From an uncultured Clostridia bacterium (GTDB lineage Bacteria; Bacillota_A; Clostridia; Christensenellales; CAG-138), in assembly GCA_946623765.1 (NCBI GenBank), contig CAMORL010000059.1, forward strand, positions 1 through 9,355: DNA of 9,355 nt, in the 5' to 3' direction. The stretch's first letter is position 1. Every line of letters starts with the position of its first letter. Both the position numbers and the translations under genes were made by a program. Shown here one piece after another: positions 1-4,902 of this stretch. The notes below the pieces were generated by a model. It was not told where the DNA came from. It saw only the letters and a list, made by a program, of their open reading frames with translations, and made no database searches.

Positions 1-297
1 GAGGCGGGCTTTGCGTTGCCGCGGCTGGTGATGAATTATTACTTTCTGATCGCGCTTGCCGGAACGGTCGTGCTTGCCGTTGTGTGGCTTATTCTGCGGC
101 TTTTGAAAAAGCAGAAGGCGAGCCGCGTGTTCGGCGTGCTGCTTCTGATCGCGGCAAGCGGCGTGCTTGCGTTCCTCTTTGCGGGGTTCCCCGCGACGAC
201 GATCGCGCCGATGCGTGAACTTGCTTTTGTGCTCGTGATTGCGTTTCTTCTGATCGGCGCGGGACTTTGCGGGCGAAAGCTGCTCAGAAAGGAATAA
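1..297 (+). CDS. C-terminal part of an unidentified integral membrane protein (5' end outside window)
   Basis: The frame is open from the first base, so this is the tail of a longer gene; 98 residues are visible before the TAA at 295-297. A TTG at 16 and an ATG at 31 could be read as starts, but no clear ribosome binding site precedes either and the open frame upstream argues for a truncated gene. Three hydrophobic segments can be seen at about visible residues 13-35, 44-61 and 73-90. A basic loop (KKQKASR) lies between the first two, and the protein ends in a basic tail (RKLLRKE), typical of cytoplasmic sides of membrane helices. I do not recognise the family and assign no function. The gene converges on the minus-strand hydrolase with only 8 bp between the two stop codons, and has its own intrinsic terminator just downstream. 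Confidence 0.6.
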   Translation, partial: EAGFALPRLVMNYYFLIALAGTVVLAVVWLILRLLKKQKASRVFGVLLLIAASGVLAFLFAGFPATTIAPMRELAFVLVIAFLLIGAGLCGRKLLRKE

Positions 298-305
298 CAG
301 GGCAT

Positions 306-1229
306 TCAGCGGTTCTGCATTCTGCCGAAAAGGCAGGGATGCGGAGCCGTTTTGCTTTTAAGCCGGTACAGCATCGAGCAATGGATCTCGTAATCGATCG
401 AGTATGCGGGAAGAATGAATTTCAGCGCTTCATAAACGCCCGGCAGCCATACTTGCCAGGTATGACCGTATGCGTATTCGAGATACATGGACTCGTCCGC
501 ATAGGGTTGAATCAGGTCGAATGCCTTTTTCGTAATGTCGTGGAAAACGGCGTCGTCAACACCGACTGCGGAGAACAGCTTCCGGATGCGAACCTGCTTT
601 TTGTCAAGCATTTCGGGAACCTGCGCATAAGGTCCGGCAGCGGACATACAGATATAGTTCCCGGCGATCTCCGGCGTGACGCGCATGACCCAATGCGTCA
701 GCATGGAACCGCGGGACAGACCGCCGATCGTGATGTGATCCCGGTTTTCGATCAGGGATTCAACCGTGCTTTGCGGATAAACGCTGTAGGCGTCCGCAAC
801 AAACAGCAGCGCGTCGGTAACGTCCCGGACCATCGTACCCTGTTCCTTGGGCTTGTTGTTCAGCGTGACGACAATGAACGGAACGGTCACCTTTTCGTAT
901 GCCATCCAATCGAATACATACCGCCCTTCCGTGATATGACCGAACAGATCGTACTGCTGCGTGAGCCAGGAGTGCAGCGTGCCGCCGTCGCCGTGCATCA
1001 GAAGAACGATCTCATAAAGCCGGTGCTCGCTGTATCCGTAAGGCGTCCAGACATTGATCTCCTCTTTGCCTTTGTAGCGGTGCGATGTCACGGTTCCCTG
1101 CTCGGGACATGCGTTCAGATAGTGATCCGGCAGTGTGCTTTCGACGGGCTCGTCCGCGACGCTCGGAAAGACCGTCGAAAAGAGCAGAACGATACCTGCA
1201 AGTATGAGACAAATGCGTTTGCGAATCAT
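306..1229 (-). CDS. Secreted alpha/beta-hydrolase, putative esterase family (feruloyl/acetyl-esterase-like)
   Basis: A 307-residue protein with an N-terminal signal peptide: basic start MIRKR, hydrophobic core at about 6-22, and a likely signal peptidase site after SVA at 25. No lipobox cysteine is seen, so it is probably released or wall-associated. The mature part resembles the putative-esterase branch of alpha/beta-hydrolases: a VWTPYGY strand, an oxyanion-type MHGDGG loop (78-83), the nucleophile elbow GLSRG with Ser172, and a late GHTW motif giving His256. Asp225 or Asp226 could be the acid. Family members often remove acyl groups from plant or host glycans, but the substrate here is unknown. 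The start ATG at 1227-1229 is preceded by GGAG at 5 bases spacing. Residues from about 291 on are encoded by the opposite-strand terminator, so the tail is probably not part of the fold. The gene is divergent from the pyrH operon and functionally unrelated to it. Confidence 0.82.
   Translation of the reverse strand: MIRKRICLILAGIVLLFSTVFPSVADEPVESTLPDHYLNACPEQGTVTSHRYKGKEEINVWTPYGYSEHRLYEIVLLMHGDGGTLHSWLTQQYDLFGHITEGRYVFDWMAYEKVTVPFIVVTLNNKPKEQGTMVRDVTDALLFVADAYSVYPQSTVESLIENRDHITIGGLSRGSMLTHWVMRVTPEIAGNYICMSAAGPYAQVPEMLDKKQVRIRKLFSAVGVDDAVFHDITKKAFDLIQPYADESMYLEYAYGHTWQVWLPGVYEALKFILPAYSIDYEIHCSMLYRLKSKTAPHPCLFGRMQNR
310..360 (+). terminator. Rho-independent terminator of the left-edge membrane-protein gene, lying within the convergent hydrolase CDS
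   Basis: The outer stem pairs 310-320 with 339-349 over 11 bp, including two G-U wobbles. After a small internal loop (321 against 337-338) an inner stem CTGCC/GGCAG (322-326 with 332-336) closes a GAAAA loop. The T-tract TTTTGCTTTT (350-359) follows directly. The wobbles pair only in plus-strand RNA (they become A/C mismatches in the complement), and a T-tract exists only on this side, so it should act on plus-strand transcripts. It starts 13 bases after the stop at 297. Confidence 0.8.
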
Positions 1230-1252
1230 AGCGACTCCGGTTCAAAACGTGA

Positions 1253-1265
1253 TAAGGATTCCTTA
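1253..1265. promoter_or_regulatory. Perfect 13-bp palindrome over the predicted hydrolase transcription start (operator candidate)
   Basis: TAAGGATTCCTTA has 6-bp perfect arms around a central base. It begins 3 bases beyond the minus-strand -10 box (1268-1273), so it spans the expected start of transcription near 1261. This is a classic place for a repressor to bind, but such a short palindrome can also arise by chance. No regulator gene is in the window. Confidence 0.3.
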
Positions 1266-1267
1266 AC

Positions 1268-1296
1268 AGTATATTATAGAACGAGCCGTTTGTAAA
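1268..1296 (-). promoter_or_regulatory. Sigma-A-type promoter of the secreted hydrolase
   Basis: Read on the minus strand: -35 box TTTACA (1296-1291), a 17-base spacer (1290-1274), and -10 box TATACT (1273-1268). Each box matches 5 of 6 consensus bases and the spacing is optimal. The predicted start near 1261 gives a leader of about 30 bases ahead of the ATG at 1229. Confidence 0.75.
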
Positions 1297-1339
1297 TCAT
1301 TATCAGACGGAAGCGCGGCAAACACCGCTTTTGATCCGG

Positions 1340-1380
1340 GTTGTGAAAAACATGTGGAGTTTTTCGCAACCTCTTTCTTT
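1340..1380 (+). terminator. Hairpin followed by a T-rich stretch, upstream of pyrH (terminator-like)
   Basis: The arms 1340-1351 (GTTGTGAAAAAC) and 1359-1370 (GTTTTTCGCAAC) pair over 12 bp with one G-U wobble, closing a 7-base loop. The sequence CTCTTTCTTTTT follows. The wobble and the T-rich side both favour plus-strand RNA. The stem is A/T-rich, so termination may be weak. It lies between the divergent promoters, and I find no plus-strand promoter between the hydrolase start and this hairpin that would make a transcript to end here. It could instead block antisense transcription running through the hydrolase gene, be a relic of an earlier upstream gene, or be a DNA-binding site. Confidence 0.45.
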
Positions 1381-1393
1381 TTGGATTTCGGTA

Positions 1394-1402
1394 TGATATA
1401 CT
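1394..1402 (+). promoter_or_regulatory. pyrH promoter: Extended -10 promoter for pyrH and the operon
   Basis: TGATATACT is an extended -10 element (TGn followed by TATACT at 1397-1402). The region 17 bases upstream (around 1374-1379, TTTCTT) is a poor -35 box, so the TG extension would carry recognition. The predicted start near 1409 gives a leader of under 20 bases. The arms CTGTA (1401-1405) and TACAG (1412-1416) form an inverted repeat over the start site and the ribosome binding site. Confidence 0.6.
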
Positions 1403-1426
1403 GTAACCTGCTACAGGAGGGGGCTT

Positions 1427-2119
1427 ATGAAACGTGTTTTGATCAAGGTCAGCGGCGAAGCGCTTTCGAGCGCAGCACAGCCGGTGTGTTTTGAAAAGGT
1501 CGAGGAGACCGCAAGGGAAATCAAGCTGCTGTATGACGCGGGGCTTGAGATCGGTATCGTGGTCGGCGGCGGCAATATCGTCCGCGGACGCGACACGGTC
1601 ATGCAGGAACGCTCGCGCATGGACAGCATGGGAATGCTTTCGACCGCAATCAACACGCTTGCGCTGCAGGACTGCCTCGAACGGCAGGGCATGCCGACGC
1701 TTGCCATGAGCGCGATCGCCATGACGCGGTTTATCGACGAGTATACCGCGCGCGGCGCGCGGGAAGCGCTTTCGAACGGCAAGGTCGTACTGTTTGCCTG
1801 CGGAACCGGCTGCCCGTATTTTTCGACGGATACGGCGTCGACGCTGAGAGCTTTGGAAATCGGTGCGGACACGCTTCTGATGGCAAAGAACGTCGATGCG
1901 GTTTACAGCGCGGACCCGAAGATCGATCCGAACGCGATCCGCTATGACCATCTCACGTACGACCAGGTGATCCGGGACAATCTGAAGGCGATCGACATGA
2001 GCGCGATTACACTCTGCCGGGACAACAATCTGCCGATCCTCGTGTTCGCAAGAAGCGAGATCGACAAGGTCGCAAAGGGCGAGACCGTCGGTACGCGCAT
2101 CGACGGAAATAAGGCTTGA
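1427..2119 (+). CDS. pyrH: UMP kinase
   Basis: Transfers phosphate from ATP to UMP to give UDP in the cytoplasm, the first step from UMP to all pyrimidine nucleotides; bacterial PyrH is a hexamer of the amino-acid-kinase fold. The 230 residues are close to the usual ~235-240. Visible signatures are KVSGEAL (7-13), the glycine-rich VGGGNIVRGR (46-55), the STDTAS segment (133-138) and MAKNVDAVYSADP (152-164). The ATG follows a strong AGGAGGGGG ribosome site at 1415-1423. It is the first gene of this plus-strand operon rather than following tsf as in most Bacillota. One oddity: the loop usually written GTGNP reads C-GTG-C-P here (Cys125 and Cys129), so the normally conserved Asn is Cys. The identity is secure. 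Confidence 0.97.
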   Translation: MKRVLIKVSGEALSSAAQPVCFEKVEETAREIKLLYDAGLEIGIVVGGGNIVRGRDTVMQERSRMDSMGMLSTAINTLALQDCLERQGMPTLAMSAIAMTRFIDEYTARGAREALSNGKVVLFACGTGCPYFSTDTASTLRALEIGADTLLMAKNVDAVYSADPKIDPNAIRYDHLTYDQVIRDNLKAIDMSAITLCRDNNLPILVFARSEIDKVAKGETVGTRIDGNKA

Positions 2120-2145
2120 AACAAACGGGAAACCCGTAGTATAAT
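2116..2145 (+). promoter_or_regulatory. Internal sigma-A-type promoter upstream of frr
   Basis: The -35 box TTGAAA (2116-2121) overlaps the pyrH stop codon. An 18-base spacer leads to a perfect -10 box TATAAT (2140-2145). The predicted start near 2152 gives a leader of about 29 bases before the frr ATG. It would let frr and the genes behind it be transcribed independently of pyrH. Confidence 0.7.
2125..2137. promoter_or_regulatory. Inverted repeat inside the spacer of the frr promoter (operator candidate)
   Basis: ACGGG-AAA-CCCGT is a perfect 5-bp inverted repeat with a 3-base centre, lying wholly between the -35 and -10 boxes. A protein bound here would exclude RNA polymerase. As RNA it would be a short GC stem at the pyrH 3' end, but no T-tract follows, so a terminator is less likely. 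Confidence 0.35.
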
Positions 2146-2180
2146 ATCTATTTGAATGAAACCATAAGGAGGGATCCGAT

Positions 2181-2738
2181 ATGCCGATGGAATTGATCGA
2201 TGAAACCAGAGAAAGAATGACAAAGACGCTGAACGTGCTGAAAGCAGACCTTTCGAGCCTTCGCGCAGGCCGCGCCAACGCGCAGGTGCTGGACCGTATC
2301 ACCGTGGATTATTACGGTACGATGACGCCCATCAACCAGCTCGGCAATATTTCCACGCCTGAGCCGCGCATGCTGATCATCTCGCTGTGGGATACCAAGA
2401 TGATCCCCGCGGTCGAGAAGGCGATCCAGAAGTCCGATCTCGGCATCAATCCGGCAAACGACGGCAAGGTCATTCGCCTTGTGTTCCCGGAGCTGACCGA
2501 AGAGCGCAGAAAGGACCTCGTGAAGACCGTGCACAAAAAGGGCGAGGAGAGCAAGGTTGCGATCCGCAACGTCCGCCGCGATCTCAACGATCAGATCAAG
2601 AAGCAGAAGAAGGACGGCACGATCACCGAAGACGATCAGAAGCGACTTGAGGAGAAGGGTCAGAAGCTGACCGACGAGTTCATCAAGGACATCGACACCA
2701 TCCTTTCCGCAAAGGAAAAGGAGATCCTGTCGGTTTGA
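2181..2738 (+). CDS. frr: Ribosome recycling factor
   Basis: A cytoplasmic protein that, with EF-G, splits the post-termination ribosome so it can be reused. The 185 residues match the family length exactly. Typical segments are the N-terminal helix with [23 protein letters not shown] (about 24-46), the beta domain with TPINQLGNI and [12 protein letters not shown], and the long C-terminal helices with EERRKDLVK and AIRNVRRD. A second ATG lies two codons on, but AAGGAGGG (2166-2173) is correctly spaced only for the ATG at 2181. The stop codon TGA overlaps the TTG start of the next small gene. It has its own predicted promoter just upstream. Confidence 0.97.
   Translation: MPMELIDETRERMTKTLNVLKADLSSLRAGRANAQVLDRITVDYYGTMTPINQLGNISTPEPRMLIISLWDTKMIPAVEKAIQKSDLGINPANDGKVIRLVFPELTEERRKDLVKTVHKKGEESKVAIRNVRRDLNDQIKKQKKDGTITEDDQKRLEEKGQKLTDEFIKDIDTILSAKEKEILSV
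2718..2723 (+). promoter_or_regulatory. Ribosome binding site supporting the TTG start of the PASTA-like gene
   Basis: AAGGAG lies inside the last codons of frr, 11 bases before the TTG at 2735. The spacing is slightly long, but it is a clear Shine-Dalgarno and there is no ATG or GTG anywhere in the small gene, so it decides the start. The TTGA overlap with the frr stop suggests translational coupling. Confidence 0.5.
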
Positions 2739-2929
2739 CGAACGTACTCGGGTGGGACCTCGAACATGCCGAAGCGCGACTGACGGCGGAGGGAAAAAAC
2801 GTCCGCCTTGTTGAGGTACGCTCGAAAAAAGGCGGCAAGGGCTCCGACCGCCGCGTGATCAAAACAACCGAAAACGAGGGGGAGACGGTTGTATACTGGT
2901 CCGCATTCAAGACGGAGATTGACCGATAA
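2735..2929 (+). CDS. Small standalone PASTA-like protein (hypothetical)
   Basis: A 64-residue protein starting at a TTG that shares bases with the frr stop (TTGA). The pattern [14 protein letters not shown], then [10 protein letters not shown], then KGSDRRVI, then GETVVYW follows the layout of one PASTA domain: a G-x-x-L-E-x-A helix, G-x-x-V strand, V-x-V, and a later G-x-x-V strand. The proline-glycine turn usual in the second half of PASTA is not evident. PASTA domains normally occur in extracellular tails of PrkC-type kinases and class B PBPs, where they bind wall fragments. This protein has no signal peptide or membrane helix, so it should be cytosolic and its role is unknown. Coupling to frr and the neighbouring uppS hint at a link with translation or envelope synthesis, but that is inference. 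The ORF looks real from its ribosome site, its overlap and codon use like its neighbours; the PASTA assignment is by eye. Confidence 0.65.
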   Translation: MTNVLGWDLEHAEARLTAEGKNVRLVEVRSKKGGKGSDRRVIKTTENEGETVVYWSAFKTEIDR

Positions 2930-2949
2930 CAACATCACAGATGACATGA

Positions 2950-2979
2950 GGGGGCTTGGCGCAGCAGGCGACAGCCCCC
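2950..2979 (+). other. GC-rich intercistronic hairpin before uppS
   Basis: GGGGGCT (2950-2956) pairs perfectly with AGCCCCC (2973-2979), and an inner CGC/GCG can pair within the 16-base loop. Only GCTTATTC follows, not a real T-tract, so it is not a convincing terminator. It sits in the only gap of notable size (72 bp) between frr and polC. It may stabilise an mRNA end, cause partial termination, or tune uppS translation, whose AGGAG site is at 2991-2995. Confidence 0.45.
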
Positions 2980-3001
2980 GCTTATTCGATAGGAGAACGG
3001 T

Positions 3002-3745
3002 ATGAAAAAGTATTCGGACCGTGAGCTGAAGGCGTTCGGACTGAACCCGGAACGCATTCCGAAGCACATCGCGATCGTCATGGACGGCAACGGACGCTGG
3101 GCGACCGAAAAAGGCATGCCGCGCGGCATGGGACACCGGGCAGGCGTGAATGCGCTGCGTGACATCATCCGCTTCACTTCGGACATCGGCGCGGAATCGC
3201 TGACGATTTACGCGTTTTCGACCGAAAACCGCAAGCGCCCGAAGGAGGAGATCGGCATCCTCTGCGGGCTTCTGATCGAATACTTTAACAAAGAGATCGA
3301 CGAATTGCACGAAAACGGCGTGCGCATCAAAAGCATCGGAGACCTTTCATGGTTCCCGACCGCCGTACAGGAAACGGTGCGCGCCGCCGAAGCAAAGACT
3401 GCGAACAATCCCGGACTGAAGCTGAACATTGCGCTGAATTACGGCGGCAGGGCGGAACTGGTCCGTGCGGTGCGCCTTGCGATGCGGGAAACCGACGAGC
3501 CGGACGAGGACGCGATTTCACGAAATCTGTATACCGCGGATTCCGGCGACGTGGATCTTTTGATCCGCACCGGCGGCGACGAACGCGTTTCGAACTTTCT
3601 GCTGTGGCAGATCGCATATGCAGAGCTGTATTTCACGAACGTCAAGTGGCCGGACTTTTCGCGCGAGGAGCTGATCAAAGCGCTGCAGGCATTTGCGGGA
3701 CGCGAACGGAGATTCGGCGGACTGAAACAGGGCGGAGCGAAATAA
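3002..3745 (+). CDS. uppS: Undecaprenyl diphosphate synthase (cis-prenyltransferase)
   Basis: Adds isopentenyl diphosphate units to farnesyl diphosphate in cis configuration to make C55 undecaprenyl diphosphate, the carrier lipid for peptidoglycan and other wall polymers; the enzyme works at the cytoplasmic membrane face. The 247 residues are typical. Signatures are IAIVMDGNGRWA (23-34) with the Mg-binding Asp28, GHRAG (44-48) with His45, FSTEN (72-76), KRP (78-80), LNYGGRAE (145-152), LLIRTGGDERVSNFLLWQ (186-203) and AYAELYF (205-211) with the metal-linked Glu208. The position written W in the usual ENWKRP motif is Arg77. AGGAG sits 6 bases before the ATG. The stop is one base before the dxr start, where cdsA would usually lie. 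Confidence 0.96.
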   Translation: MKKYSDRELKAFGLNPERIPKHIAIVMDGNGRWATEKGMPRGMGHRAGVNALRDIIRFTSDIGAESLTIYAFSTENRKRPKEEIGILCGLLIEYFNKEIDELHENGVRIKSIGDLSWFPTAVQETVRAAEAKTANNPGLKLNIALNYGGRAELVRAVRLAMRETDEPDEDAISRNLYTADSGDVDLLIRTGGDERVSNFLLWQIAYAELYFTNVKWPDFSREELIKALQAFAGRERRFGGLKQGGAK

Positions 3746-3746
3746 G

Positions 3747-4892
3747 ATGAAAACAGAGATATTGCTGCTCGGAAGCACAGGTTCGATCGGCACGCAGACG
3801 GTCGATGTGATTAAAAGCCATCCCGAACGCTTTTCCGCGATAGGACTTTCGTGCCGTCACGACGTCGAAACGCTGTATCGGCAGGCGAACGAACTGCGTC
3901 CGCGCTTCGTTGCGTCCGAAGCGCCGATCGATGCGGACCGTCTCCCGAAGGGAACGGAAATCATTTGCGGACCGGACGCGGCGGAACGCCTTGCCGAAGC
4001 TGCGGACGCGGACGTGACCGTGCTTGCGATTTCGGGTTATGCGGCGCTTACGCCTTTGCTGAAAGCGATCCGGCACGGCAAACGCATCGCGATCGCAAAC
4101 AAGGAAAGCCTTGTGTGCGGCGGTGCGCTTGTGGATGCTGCGCTTGACGCGTACGGCGCGGAGCTTTTGCCGATCGACAGCGAGCAGAGCGCGATCTTTC
4201 AGGCGCTGCAAAACGGCAGCCGCAGCGAGGTCAGACGGCTGATCCTCACGGCGTCCGGCGGTCCGTTTTTCCGTAAGACGCGCGAGGAACTGAAGACCGT
4301 GACGCTTTCGCAGGCGCTGAACCATCCGACGTGGAAGATGGGCAAAAAAATCACGCTCGATTCCGCAACGCTGATGAACAAGGGCCTGGAGATCATCGAG
4401 GCGAGCCGCCTGTTCCGGTTCGACGCCGATCACATTTCCGTGCTGATCCATCCGCAGTCGACCGTGCACAGCATGGTGGAATACATTGACGGAACGATCA
4501 TGGCGAACCTCAGCAAGCCCGATATGCGGCTTCCGATCCAGTACGCGCTGACGTACCCTGAGCGGACGGAAAGCCCCTGCGAGCCGCTGAAACTCGATCT
4601 TTCGCATCCGCTGGAGTTTTATCCCGCGGACCCGGAACGGTTTCCGGCAATCCGCATGGCGTTTGACGCGCTCAAAGCGGACGGCATCATGCCGACGGTG
4701 TTCAACGGCGCGAACGAGCGCGCGGCGGAACACTTCTTTGCGGGGCGCATCGGATTTACGGACATCGAGGAAAGCGTCGAATACGCGCTGAACGCGATAG
4801 AAAACCGCGCGGTCGACGCGCTCGAAACGATTGCGGCGGCGGATAAAGCGGCACGCTACGCGGTCGACCGGTTTTTGAAAACAAAACAGTAA
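3747..4892 (+). CDS. dxr: 1-deoxy-D-xylulose 5-phosphate reductoisomerase
   Basis: Converts DXP to 2-C-methyl-D-erythritol 4-phosphate with NADPH, the first committed step of the MEP isoprenoid pathway in the cytoplasm, and is the target of fosmidomycin. The 381 residues are normal length. It has the NADPH-binding GSTGSIGTQ (9-17), AIANKESLV (115-123), the metal ligands Asp144 and Glu146 in PIDSEQSA, ASGGPF (169-174), and the HPTWKMGKK/LDSATLMNKGLE block with Glu215 as the third metal ligand. IHPQSTVHSMVE follows. All catalytic features are present. The ATG follows uppS by one base, with GGAG at 3734-3737. IspG of the same pathway lies two genes on, and UppS uses the pathway's products, so this part of the operon is metabolically coherent. 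Confidence 0.97.
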   Translation: MKTEILLLGSTGSIGTQTVDVIKSHPERFSAIGLSCRHDVETLYRQANELRPRFVASEAPIDADRLPKGTEIICGPDAAERLAEAADADVTVLAISGYAALTPLLKAIRHGKRIAIANKESLVCGGALVDAALDAYGAELLPIDSEQSAIFQALQNGSRSEVRRLILTASGGPFFRKTREELKTVTLSQALNHPTWKMGKKITLDSATLMNKGLEIIEASRLFRFDADHISVLIHPQSTVHSMVEYIDGTIMANLSKPDMRLPIQYALTYPERTESPCEPLKLDLSHPLEFYPADPERFPAIRMAFDALKADGIMPTVFNGANERAAEHFFAGRIGFTDIEESVEYALNAIENRAVDALETIAAADKAARYAVDRFLKTKQ

Positions 4893-4902
4893 GGAAATCG
4901 AT

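Noticed and set aside
267..1295. Plus-strand ORF of 342 codons opposite the hydrolase gene
   Set aside because: It is antisense to a gene with a signal peptide, catalytic motifs, promoter and ribosome site. Its protein has no recognisable domain and it overlaps the divergent promoter.
1311..1334. Second hairpin (GCGG/CCGC followed by TTTT) in the divergent region
   Set aside because: Only 4 bp pair cleanly and the T-run is short; not distinguishable from chance.
1274..2302. Minus-strand ORF of 342 codons opposite pyrH
   Set aside because: Antisense shadow of pyrH and the start of frr; Arg/His-rich composition typical of reversed GC-biased codons, with no domain.
2919..2947. Possible promoter before uppS (TTGACC at 2919-2924)
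   Set aside because: Seventeen bases downstream there is only TGACAT, a poor -10 box; the -35 match is inside the coding end of the PASTA-like gene.
2946..3005. 19-codon ORF (ATG at 2946) whose TGA overlaps the uppS ATG, a possible leader peptide
   Set aside because: The ATGA-type overlap is attractive, but there is no ribosome binding site before 2946 and most of the ORF is the GC-rich hairpin.
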